Source of the DNA: Klenkia soli
GTDB lineage: Bacteria; Actinomycetota; Actinomycetes; Mycobacteriales; Geodermatophilaceae
Direction: 5' to 3'
NCBI RefSeq assembly: GCF_900103975.1
Contig: NZ_FNIR01000001.1
Span: 492,376 to 556,375 of the forward strand
DNA length: 64,000 nucleotides
Shown: positions 39,591-47,011 of the stretch, one piece after another
Layout: every line of letters begins with the position of its first letter
Numbering within the stretch: the first letter of the stretch is position 1
Program-made: the position numbers and the translations under genes
Notes under the pieces: generated by a model
Databases searched by the model: none
Told to the model about the DNA's origin: nothing
Seen by the model: the letters and a program-made list of their open reading frames with translations, nothing else

Positions 39591-41357
39591 TCAGGCCAGG
39601 GCGGCGTGGGCGGCGTCGCGGAGACGCGTGGCCAGGTCGGCCTCGGCGTGCTGGTCTCCCCGGACGACGACCACCCGGGGGCCGCCGAGGGCCAGCGCGC
39701 CGGCCAGCTGCGCCGGGTCGTGCACCGCCGTGGCCGCCCAGCCCAGCGCCCGGGCGACCGCCACCAGGTCCCGGCCGTGCGGGGTGCCGAACACCCGGCG
39801 GTAGCCCGCGGCGTGCTCGGGCCGCCCCGGCTCGAGCTGGGCGAAGATGCCGCCGCCGTCGTTGTCGGGCACCACGACGGTCAGGTCGGGCACCGTCTCG
39901 CCGTCGCCGAGCAGCAACCCCTGCAGGTCGTGCAGGAACGTCAGGTCGCCCATCAGCGCGTAGGCCGGACCGCCGCCGGCGCCCTGGTGGGCCAGCGCCG
40001 CCCCGATCGCGGTCGAGACGGTGCCGTCGATGCCGGCGACGCCGCGGTTGGCCAGCACGGTCAGCCCGGCCCGGGGGACGGCGTACCGGTCGACGTCGCG
40101 CACCGGGTTGGACGACCCGAGCACCAGCAGCGCCCCGGCGGGCAGCGCCGCCACCAGGTCGCGGGCCAGCCGGGCGGCGGTCAACCGCGGGCTGGCGTCG
40201 AGCACCTCGTCGACGGCGGCGCCCACCCGCTGCGCGGCCGTCGTCCACTCGTCGGCCCAGCCGTCGGGGGTCACGTGGCCCGAGACGTCGAGCTCGCCGA
40301 GCACCGCGCCGGGGTCGGGCAGGACGCCGCCGACACGGCGGGTGCCGCGGCCGGCGTCGGGCCAGCCGGGGTGCGGGGACACGGTGTCGACGACGACGTC
40401 GGGGTGGGCCAGCAGCGCCGCCACCGGCCGGCTCAGCGTGGGCCGGCCGACGACGACCACCCGGTCGGGCCGGTGCGCGGCGGCCCAGGGCACGGCGCCC
40501 AGCAGCAGCGCCGCGCCGCGGACCGAGCCGGTGCCGCCCCAGGTGCCGCTGCTCGGCTCGCCCAGCACCGGCCACCCGCGCTGCGCGGCGACCACCGAGG
40601 TGCTGCGGCCCAGGGAGACCGGCGCGTCGCCGGCCACCACCAGCGTGCGGCGGGCCCGCCCGGGCGTGCGGGTGGCCGCGGCCGGGGCGCTGACCACCAT
40701 CGAGCCGGGCCCGGTGCCCACGGCCGCCGCGGTCCACGGGGCGTCGGCCGGCCGGCCGGCCCAGACGCCCGAGGGCAGTGCCGGGCGCGGGTCGTGCCCC
40801 TCGGGCAGCAGGGGGTCGCGCAGGGCCAGGTTCAGGTGCACCGGGCCGGGGTCGCCGGACAGCGCGCCGGTGGCGACCAGCAGCGCGCGGGCGGTCAGCG
40901 AGCGCCAGTAGCGGTTCTGCGGCTCCTCGCGCCCCACCTCCGGCACCCCCACGTCGGTCGCCCAGCGCACGGCGCCGCCGTAGAGGCCGGCCTGGTCGAT
41001 CGTCTGGTTGGCACCGGTGCCGCGCAGCTCGGGCGGCCGGTCGGCGGTGAGCAGCAGCAGCGGGATGCCCGACTCGTCGGCCTCGAGCACGGCGGCGTGC
41101 AGGTGGGCGGTGGCCGTCCCGGAGGTGGTGAGCACCGGCACCGGGCGGCCCGAGGCCTTGGCCAGGCCCAGGGCGAGGAAGGCCGCGGTGCGCTCGTCGA
41201 TGCGCACGTGCAGCCGCAGCCGGTCCGACAGCTCGGCCTGGTGCAGGGCCAGCGCGACCGGGGCGGAGCGGGAGCCGGGGCAGACCACGGCGTCGGCGAC
41301 CCCGCCGCGGACCAGCTCGTCGACCAGCACACGCGCGAAGGCGGTCGAGGGGTTCAT
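39591..41357 (-). CDS. menD: 2-succinyl-5-enolpyruvyl-6-hydroxy-3-cyclohexene-1-carboxylate synthase
   Basis: A 588-residue thiamine diphosphate enzyme that joins isochorismate to 2-oxoglutarate. The N-terminal domain has VVCPGSRSAPVALALH and TSGTATAHLHAAVLEAD. The cofactor motif GDLTFLHDLQGLL continues to PDNDGGGIF. The ATG at 41357 overlaps the menC stop (ATGA). The central linker is Ala/Pro-rich but not unusual in length. Confidence 0.95.
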   Translation of the reverse strand: MNPSTAFARVLVDELVRGGVADAVVCPGSRSAPVALALHQAELSDRLRLHVRIDERTAAFLALGLAKASGRPVPVLTTSGTATAHLHAAVLEADESGIPLLLLTADRPPELRGTGANQTIDQAGLYGGAVRWATDVGVPEVGREEPQNRYWRSLTARALLVATGALSGDPGPVHLNLALRDPLLPEGHDPRPALPSGVWAGRPADAPWTAAAVGTGPGSMVVSAPAAATRTPGRARRTLVVAGDAPVSLGRSTSVVAAQRGWPVLGEPSSGTWGGTGSVRGAALLLGAVPWAAAHRPDRVVVVGRPTLSRPVAALLAHPDVVVDTVSPHPGWPDAGRGTRRVGGVLPDPGAVLGELDVSGHVTPDGWADEWTTAAQRVGAAVDEVLDASPRLTAARLARDLVAALPAGALLVLGSSNPVRDVDRYAVPRAGLTVLANRGVAGIDGTVSTAIGAALAHQGAGGGPAYALMGDLTFLHDLQGLLLGDGETVPDLTVVVPDNDGGGIFAQLEPGRPEHAAGYRRVFGTPHGRDLVAVARALGWAATAVHDPAQLAGALALGGPRVVVVRGDQHAEADLATRLRDAAHAALA

Positions 41358-42286
41358 GCCGACACCCGGGCCAGCCGGGCCAGCCAGCGCTCCTCGGTCT
41401 CCGGGTCGGCGGCGGCCACCCGGTCGGGGACGACGGCCCGCACCGCGAGCGCGCCGTCGACCGGAACCAAGGGGTCGGAGCTGACGTCGGCGGTGAACAG
41501 GGACAGGGTGCCCAGCCCGCAGGCGAAGGGCAGCTCGGGCAGCGCGGCGGCCAACGCCACCCCGGCGGCCAGCCCGACCGAGGACTCCAGCGCCGAGGAC
41601 ACCACGCACGGCAACCCGTGCGCCTCCGCGACCTCGAGCGCGGCCCGCACTCCGCCGAGGGGCTGCACCTTGAGGACGACGACGTCGCACGCCTCGCGCA
41701 GGTCCACCCCGAGCGGGTCGGCCGAGCGCCGCAGCACCTCGTCGGCGGCCACCCGGACGTCGGTGCGCCGGCGCAGGGCCACCAGCTCCTCGACGGTGGC
41801 GACGGGCTGCTCGACGTACTGCAGGTCGAAGCGGTCCAGGGCGCGGATGCGGGCCACGGCGGTGTCGACGTCCCAGGCGGCGTTGGCGTCGACCCGCAGG
41901 CCGCCGTCCGGCCCCAGCGCGTCGCGCACGGCCTCGACCCGGGCCTCGTCGTCCGCAGCGGTCTGGCCGGGCTCGGCGACCTTGACCTTCGCCGTGGCGC
42001 AGCCCGAGGCGACCACGGCGGCGTGCGCGGCCTCGGGGCCGACCGCCGGCACGATGCAGTTGACGGGGACGGAGTCGCGCAGCGGGGCGGGCCAGCCGAC
42101 CGTCGCCGCCTCCACCGCGCTGGCCCACCAGCGGCGGCTCTCGGCGTCGTCGTAGTCCCAGAACGGGGAGAACTCGCCCCAGCCGGCCGGACCGCGGACC
42201 AGCACGCCGTCCCGGACGTCGATCCGGCGGAACCGGGTGCGCAGCGGGGTGCTGTAGACCCGCACGTCGGTCAGGCCCTCGATCAC
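41354..42286 (-). CDS. menC: o-succinylbenzoate synthase
   Basis: A 310-residue enolase-superfamily dehydratase acting after MenD and MenH chemistry. The barrel residues are in ATAKVKVAE (catalytic Lys), LRVDANAAWD, YVEQPVA and VAADEVLRR (metal ligands) and VVLKVQPLGG (second Lys). It is translationally coupled to menD and starts 11 bases from the divergent menE if menE uses its first ATG. Confidence 0.93.
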   Translation of the reverse strand: MIEGLTDVRVYSTPLRTRFRRIDVRDGVLVRGPAGWGEFSPFWDYDDAESRRWWASAVEAATVGWPAPLRDSVPVNCIVPAVGPEAAHAAVVASGCATAKVKVAEPGQTAADDEARVEAVRDALGPDGGLRVDANAAWDVDTAVARIRALDRFDLQYVEQPVATVEELVALRRRTDVRVAADEVLRRSADPLGVDLREACDVVVLKVQPLGGVRAALEVAEAHGLPCVVSSALESSVGLAAGVALAAALPELPFACGLGTLSLFTADVSSDPLVPVDGALAVRAVVPDRVAAADPETEERWLARLARVSA

Positions 42287-42297
42287 CGGCCCAGGGT

Positions 42298-43455
42298 ATG
42301 CGGGCCCCCGCCGTACCCTGGCTCCTCGTGGCCCGGCAGCTCTCCCTGGTGCCCGCGCCGCCCCTGGGCCCCGCGGTCCTCGACGACGTCTGGCCGGCCC
42401 TGCGCGCGGCCCTGGACGGCGACGCCCCGCTGGCCGTGCTCCCCGCCGGCGACGGCCCCGCCGCAGCCGCCCGGGCGGCGGTGCGGCCCGCGGAACCGCT
42501 CGAGGACGGCGCCGACCTGGTCGTCGTCACCTCCGGGTCGACCGGCACCCCGCGCGGCGTGCTGCTGTCCGCCGCGGCGGTGCGGGCCAGCGCGACCGCC
42601 ACCCTCGACCGGCTGGGCGGGCCTGGGCACTGGCTGCTCGCCCTGCCGGTCAGCGCGATCGCCGGGCTGCAGGTGCTGGCCCGGTCCGCGCTCGCCGGCC
42701 GCACCCCCGCCGTGCTGCCGGCCGGCGGCTCGCTGACCGACGCCGTGGCGGCGATGCCCGCCGACCGCCGCTACACCGCCCTGGTGCCCACCCAGCTCCG
42801 CCGGGCGCTGGCCGCCGAGCCCGACGCGCTGCGCGCGTTCGACGCGGTGCTGGTCGGCGGGGCCGCCACCGACCCCGATCTGCTCGCGGCCGCCCGAGCG
42901 GCCGGGGTCGCCGTCGTGACCACCTACGGCATGAGCGAGACCGCGGGCGGCTGCGTCTACGACGGCGTCCCGCTGGACGGCGTCGCCGTGCGGGTCGTGG
43001 ACGGCGGTGTCGAGCTGGCCGGGCCGCAGCTGGCCCTGGGCTACCGGCTGGACCCGGCCGCGGACGCCTTCGTCGGCGGCTGGTTCCGCACCCGCGACGC
43101 CGGCACGTTCGACGGGCAGCGCCTGGTGGTGCACGGCCGGCTGGACGACGTCCTGGTCAGCGGCGGCGTCAACGTCGCCCCGCAGGCCGTCGAGGCCGCG
43201 CTGCGCGAGCACCCCGCCGTCGCCGACGCCGTGGTGGCCGGCCGCCCGGACCCCGAGTGGGGCACCCGCGTGGTGGCCGCCGTCGTCCCCTCCCCCGGCG
43301 CCGTGCCCGAGCTCGCCGCGCTGCGGGCCTGGGTGGGCGACCGGCTCGGGGCCGCCGCGGCGCCCAAGGAGCTGCACCTGCTCGACGCCGTCCCCGTGCT
43401 GCACACCGGCAAGCCCGACCGCCGCGCGGTCGCCGACCTGATCGAAGGAGCCTGA
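42298..43455 (+). CDS. menE: o-succinylbenzoate-CoA ligase
   Basis: An AMP-forming ligase of the ANL superfamily, 385 residues, short for the superfamily but usual for actinobacterial MenE. The adenylation motif is VVVTSGSTGTPRGVLLS. TYGMSETAGGCVYDG and the hinge GRLDDVLVSGGVNVAPQ follow, and the C-terminal Lys is in HTGKPDRRAV. A GTG at 42328 is an alternative start that would leave more room for the menC promoter. The stop overlaps the menA ATG by one base. Confidence 0.92.
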   Translation: MRAPAVPWLLVARQLSLVPAPPLGPAVLDDVWPALRAALDGDAPLAVLPAGDGPAAAARAAVRPAEPLEDGADLVVVTSGSTGTPRGVLLSAAAVRASATATLDRLGGPGHWLLALPVSAIAGLQVLARSALAGRTPAVLPAGGSLTDAVAAMPADRRYTALVPTQLRRALAAEPDALRAFDAVLVGGAATDPDLLAAARAAGVAVVTTYGMSETAGGCVYDGVPLDGVAVRVVDGGVELAGPQLALGYRLDPAADAFVGGWFRTRDAGTFDGQRLVVHGRLDDVLVSGGVNVAPQAVEAALREHPAVADAVVAGRPDPEWGTRVVAAVVPSPGAVPELAALRAWVGDRLGAAAAPKELHLLDAVPVLHTGKPDRRAVADLIEGA

Positions 43456-44324
43456 TGGCCACCCCTGCCCAGTGGCTGGCCGGCGCCCGCCCGCGCACGC
43501 TGCCCGCCGCCGTCGCCCCGGTGCTGGTGGGCACCGGCGTGGCGGTCGCGCTCGACGGCTTCCGGCTGGTCCCCGCACTGCTGGCCCTGCTGATCGCGCT
43601 CGCCCTGCAGGTCGGGGTGAACTACGCCAACGACCACTCCGACGGCAAGCGCGGCACCGACGCCGACCGGGTCGGGCCCATGCGGCTGGTCGGGTCCGGC
43701 GCGGCGTCGGCGCAGGCGGTGCTGGTGGCCGCGCTGCTGTCCTTCGCCGTGGCGGGCCTCGCCGGGCTGGCGCTGGCCGCGCTGTCGAGCTGGTGGCTGG
43801 TCGCCGTCGGCGCGGTCAGCATCGCCGCGGCCTGGACCTACACCGGCGGGCCGATCCCCTACGGCTACCGGGCGCTGGGCGAGGTGTTCGTCTTCGTGTT
43901 CTTCGGCCTGGTCGCCGTCGTGGGCACGACGTTCGGCCAGACCCGCACGGTCGAGGGCCTCGCCTTCGCCGCCGCGGTGCCCGTGGGCCTGCTGATCACC
44001 GCGATCCTGGTGGTCAACAACCTGCGCGACGTGCACGGGGACGCCGCCGTCGGCAAGCGCACGCTGGCGGTGCTGCTGGGCGAACGGTCCACCCGGGTGT
44101 TCTTCGCCGGCCTGCTGGTCGCCGCGTTCGTCGTCGTCGTGCTCATCGGGCTGGCCCGACCGTGGGCGCTGCTGGGTCTGCTGGCCGCGCCGCTGGCCGT
44201 CGGCCCGGCGCGCACGGTGCTCTCCGGTGCCACCGGGCCGGCGCTGATCGCCGCCCTCGGCGGCACCGGCAGGGCGACCCTGGTGACCGGGGTGGTGCTC
44301 GGGCTGGGCCTCGCGCTCAGCTGA
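43455..44324 (+). CDS. menA: 1,4-dihydroxy-2-naphthoate polyprenyltransferase
   Basis: A 289-residue integral membrane UbiA-family enzyme that attaches the polyprenyl tail to dihydroxynaphthoate. The aspartate motifs are NYANDHSDGKRGTDADR and VVNNLRDVHGDAAVGKR, and about eight to nine helices are predicted. GAAGGAG lies just before the ATG at 43455. It overlaps menE by one base and the convergent DUF4229 gene by eight. Confidence 0.94.
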   Translation: MATPAQWLAGARPRTLPAAVAPVLVGTGVAVALDGFRLVPALLALLIALALQVGVNYANDHSDGKRGTDADRVGPMRLVGSGAASAQAVLVAALLSFAVAGLAGLALAALSSWWLVAVGAVSIAAAWTYTGGPIPYGYRALGEVFVFVFFGLVAVVGTTFGQTRTVEGLAFAAAVPVGLLITAILVVNNLRDVHGDAAVGKRTLAVLLGERSTRVFFAGLLVAAFVVVVLIGLARPWALLGLLAAPLAVGPARTVLSGATGPALIAALGGTGRATLVTGVVLGLGLALS

Positions 44325-44643
44325 CCGGGTCGTCCCCGCCGGCCAGCCGCGCGCGCAGGTCCTCCTTGGCCGCCTTGCGGGTCACCGAGCGGGCGAGCAT
44401 CGCCTCGGTGAGCCGCTCGCGCAGCGGCTTGAGCAGCACGAACGACAGCGGCATCGACAGCAGCAGGCCGAACAGCAGGCCGGGGAAGCTGCCCAGGCCG
44501 AGCAGCCACAGCAGGGCCACCAGCGCCGCGGCCAGCACGAGCCGGCCCAGCGTGTAGAGCGCCAGCAGCGGCCACACCGACGGCGCCTGGGCGGGCCCGC
44601 CGGTCGGGCTCACCGGACGGTTGGGCTCACTCTGCGCGGCCAT
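44317..44643 (-). CDS. small membrane protein, DUF4229-like
   Basis: A 108-residue protein with two membrane helices (LLALYTLGRLVLAAALVALLW and the FPGLLFGLLLSMPLSFVLL region), followed by a charged helix LRERLTEAMLARSVTRKAAKED. This matches my recollection of DUF4229, commonly encoded next to menA in actinobacteria. Function is unknown. It ends inside menA and overlaps the AsnC gene by 17 bases. Confidence 0.72.
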   Translation of the reverse strand: MAAQSEPNRPVSPTGGPAQAPSVWPLLALYTLGRLVLAAALVALLWLLGLGSFPGLLFGLLLSMPLSFVLLKPLRERLTEAMLARSVTRKAAKEDLRARLAGGDDPVS

Positions 44644-45073
44644 GACGGCCCTCCCACTTGGTCGACAGCACGACGGTCGTCCGGGTGCGCGAGACGCCCC
44701 GGATCCTGTTCAACGCGTTGATGGTGTCCTCGAGTGCCGGGATGTCGGTCACCCGCACCTTGAGGACGTAGCCCTCGGTGCCGGCCGTGCGCCAGCAGTC
44801 CTGCACCTGCGGCAGCCCGGACATCGCCTCCAGCATGCCGACGTCGTCGTTCTCGTCGCTGTCGATGATGCCGACCAGCGCGGTCACGCCGAGCCCCACC
44901 GCCGCCGGGTCGACCACGGCGGTGTAGCCGGTGATCACCCCCGCGGACTCCAGCTTGCCGACCCGCTCGTGCACCGCCGGGGCGGACAGGCCCACCTGCC
45001 GCGCGAGCTCGGCGTAGCTCGCCCGGCCGTTGGCCTGCAGCAGCGCGAGCAGCTGCTCGTCGACGGCGTCGAT
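44627..45073 (-). CDS. Lrp/AsnC-family transcriptional regulator with an apparent ATC start
   Basis: A typical regulator: an N-terminal helix-turn-helix (DEQLLALLQANGRASYAELARQ, VGLSAPAVHERVGKLE), then the ligand-binding RAM domain (VQDCWRTAGTEGYVLKVRV). The first ATG/GTG in frame (GTG at 44995) falls inside the recognition region and would delete half of the DNA-binding domain. Upstream, up to an in-frame TAG, there is no ATG, GTG, TTG or CTG. GGAGG (45079-45083) lies five bases before an ATC at 45073 that would give a 148-residue, family-length protein. A second ATC lies ten codons further upstream. A start mutation or a sequence error is the alternative. Confidence 0.75.
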   Translation of the reverse strand: MDAVDEQLLALLQANGRASYAELARQVGLSAPAVHERVGKLESAGVITGYTAVVDPAAVGLGVTALVGIIDSDENDDVGMLEAMSGLPQVQDCWRTAGTEGYVLKVRVTDIPALEDTINALNRIRGVSRTRTTVVLSTKWEGRHGRAE

Positions 45074-45185
45074 GTCGTCCTCCGGGGTCGGGCGGTGCTG
45101 GATGGCTGGCCGCCCCGAGTATCGCCGGGGCGCCTACATTGGGGGTCCGGTGGGTCGTGCAGGACAGCGGGGAAGAGGTGGACCG

Positions 45186-45416
45186 GTGGTCTTCTTGGTC
45201 ATGCTCGTCATCGCCATCGCGGTGGTCGTGCTCGTGATGCGGGCCGCAGCGATGCAGGGCGGCGACAAGGGCGGTGGCCCCGGTGGGCTGCGGCGCCCGC
45301 GGCCCCCGCGCGGCCCGAAGCCCCCGCCGCGGATCATCGCGCCCGACGACGACCCCGACTTCCTGCGCGAGCTCGACCGCCGCACCCGCCGCGACGACGG
45401 CAGCACCCCCGCCTGA
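45186..45416 (+). CDS. hypothetical small membrane protein
   Basis: A 76-residue protein beginning VVFLVMLVIAIAVVVLVM, one membrane helix at the very N-terminus. It is followed by a Gly/Pro/Arg-rich cytoplasmic segment and an acidic-basic end (DDDPDFLRELDRRTRRDD). The start is GTG at 45186, with AGAGGTGG upstream. No family recognised. It is divergent from the AsnC gene. Confidence 0.55.
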   Translation: MVFLVMLVIAIAVVVLVMRAAAMQGGDKGGGPGGLRRPRPPRGPKPPPRIIAPDDDPDFLRELDRRTRRDDGSTPA

Positions 45417-45455
45417 CCGCACCCGCCGGAGCCGCCCCGCCTCCGTGCGCCCGTC

Positions 45456-45541
45456 GGTGATCAAGTGACCTGATCCACGGGTGTCCGACCGCACCACCGT
45501 TGGTGTGGTCGGCGCCACGGTGATCAGGTCACCTGATCACC
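45456..45541. repeat. double palindromic element that also forms one large stem-loop
   Basis: A 21-base perfect palindrome (arms GTGATCAGGT and ACCTGATCAC around a C, 45520-45540) is matched by a degenerate copy at 45457-45476 (GTGATCAAGTGACCTGATCC). Between them CCGACCGCACC and GGTGTGGTCGG (45485-45512) pair with one mismatch. The two flanks are also complements of each other, so the 86 bases can fold into one long hairpin. It lies between the ends of two convergent genes. It could be a bidirectional terminator, an operator or a dispersed palindromic repeat. Confidence 0.75.
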
Positions 45542-45559
45542 GTGGCCAGGGCGAGTGCG

Positions 45560-45934
45560 TCAGGCGGCGCTGGGGGAACCGCCCGAGCCGCCGAAGATCC
45601 GGCGCCAGCCGCCGCGGCGGGCCGGCGGGGGCTCGCTGACCGGTGCGGCCTCGACGCCCTGGGCCGCGGCGTCGAGCACGGCGAGCACCGAGCCGTCGTC
45701 GCCGACCGGGGTGGGCTCGGGTGCCGCGGGCCCGGTGGGCTCGACCGGCCAACCGATGCCGTCGCCCCGGTGGGGCTCCTGCGGCCAGCCGACCGCCGAC
45801 CCCGCGGACGCGTGACCCGCCCGCGGCCCGCCGATGCTGGGCCGCGGCGGTGCACCCGCCCCGGTGCGCCGCAGCATGGCGGTGGCCACGATCGGGTGGA
45901 CGACGGCTCCGTCGGCGGCACTGTGCTTACCCAC
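45560..45934 (-). CDS. hypothetical protein, 124 residues
   Basis: Begins MGKHSAADGAVVHPIVATAMLRR, continues as a Pro/Gly/Ala-rich low-complexity stretch, and ends with a basic-aromatic patch (RRGGWRRIFGGSGG). No membrane helix, signal peptide or known domain is visible. The GTG at 45934 has GAGGGGG ~8 bases upstream. It lies downstream of ccsB on the same strand. Coding status is moderately likely. Confidence 0.5.
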   Translation of the reverse strand: MGKHSAADGAVVHPIVATAMLRRTGAGAPPRPSIGGPRAGHASAGSAVGWPQEPHRGDGIGWPVEPTGPAAPEPTPVGDDGSVLAVLDAAAQGVEAAPVSEPPPARRGGWRRIFGGSGGSPSAA

Positions 45935-46010
45935 AGTGCTGCCCCCTCAGCTCGCTCATGACAGAAGGATGGCACGTCAGAGCGGTCGGGGCACGCGCAG
46001 CGCCCAGCTG

Positions 46011-46025
46011 TCCCCCGATCGGGGA
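46011..46025 (-). terminator. short hairpin after ccsB
   Basis: TCCCC (46011-46015) and GGGGA (46021-46025) pair around CGATC, 18 bases beyond the ccsB stop, at the end of the rex-ccsB gene run. The stem is only five pairs, so termination here is tentative. Confidence 0.35.
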
Positions 46026-46042
46026 TCACGCAGGGTGAGGAC

Positions 46043-47011
46043 CTACTTGAGCCCGCCGTACGAGTGCAGCCCGGTCGACACCATGTTCACGTAGAGCAGG
46101 TTGAAGACCATGACGCCCAGGCCGACCACGTTCACCCAGGCCGACGGGCGGCCGCGCCACCCGGCGGTGGTGCGGGCGTGCAGGTAGGCGGCGTAGACCA
46201 CCCACGCGATGAACGCCCAGGTCTCCTTGGGGTCCCAGCCCCAGAACCGGCCCCAGGCGCTCTCGGCCCAGATGGCGCCGGCGATGACCGCGAAGGTCCA
46301 GATCGGGAAGCCGAAGACAGCGGTGCGGTGCGCCGTGCGGTCCAGTGCGGCGGCCGTGGGCAACCGGTGCACGATGCGGGACAGCGGGGCCTCTCCGGCG
46401 GCGACCTTGGCCTCGTACCGCGAGCGCACCAGGTACATGACGCTGGCGATGCCCGAGACGAAGAAGATGCCGAAGCCCAGGATCGCCGTGGTGACGTGCA
46501 CGGCCAGCCAGGCCGAGCGCAGTGCGGCGACCAGCGGGCCGGCCGAGGCGTAGAGGAACAGGCCGATGCCGACCATGGCCAGCACGACCGGGCCCAGCAC
46601 GAAGACGCCGATGTGCCGCAGGGCCGGGGTCTTGACGGCGAGCACCAGGTAGACGACGACGGCGACGAGCACGACGGCGGTGCCGAACTCGTACATGTTG
46701 CCCCAGGGCAGGCGACCGGTGGCCATGCCGCGGGTGATCAGCACGCCGGCCTGCACCAGGGCACCGAGCACGGTCAGCCCCATCGCCACCATGCCCCAGC
46801 GCCGGGCCCGGGCGGGCTCCTCGTCGGCGGAGGTGGCGGGCGTCGCCGGGAGGGCCGGGGCGCCACCGCCCGCGGCGACCAGCTCGCGGGCCGGGGCCGT
46901 GCGGCCGCCGAACGCGAGCTCGGCGCAGTAGGCGACCACCGCGAGGGAGTAGAGCCCCACCGCGATGGAGAACAGGGTGTCCGACAGCGCGGCGAGCGTT
47001 TCGTCTGTCAC
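46043..47011 (-). CDS. ccsB: cytochrome c biogenesis protein CcsB (heme handling, system II)
   Basis: A 322-residue membrane protein of the CcmF/CcsA family that delivers heme across the membrane for attachment to apocytochrome c. The tryptophan-rich heme motif reads WGRFWGWDPKETWAFIAW (~residue 250), and external histidines are in LAVHVTTAILGF and the LHARTTAGWRG region. About eight helices are predicted. It overlaps resB by four bases; together they form the system II synthetase. Confidence 0.95.
   Translation of the reverse strand: MTDETLAALSDTLFSIAVGLYSLAVVAYCAELAFGGRTAPARELVAAGGGAPALPATPATSADEEPARARRWGMVAMGLTVLGALVQAGVLITRGMATGRLPWGNMYEFGTAVVLVAVVVYLVLAVKTPALRHIGVFVLGPVVLAMVGIGLFLYASAGPLVAALRSAWLAVHVTTAILGFGIFFVSGIASVMYLVRSRYEAKVAAGEAPLSRIVHRLPTAAALDRTAHRTAVFGFPIWTFAVIAGAIWAESAWGRFWGWDPKETWAFIAWVVYAAYLHARTTAGWRGRPSAWVNVVGLGVMVFNLLYVNMVSTGLHSYGGLK

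Noticed and set aside
45456..45541. CRISPR-like or attachment-site reading of the double palindrome
   Set aside because: Only two imperfect copies, no regular spacers, no integrase or cas gene, and no tRNA gene at the element.
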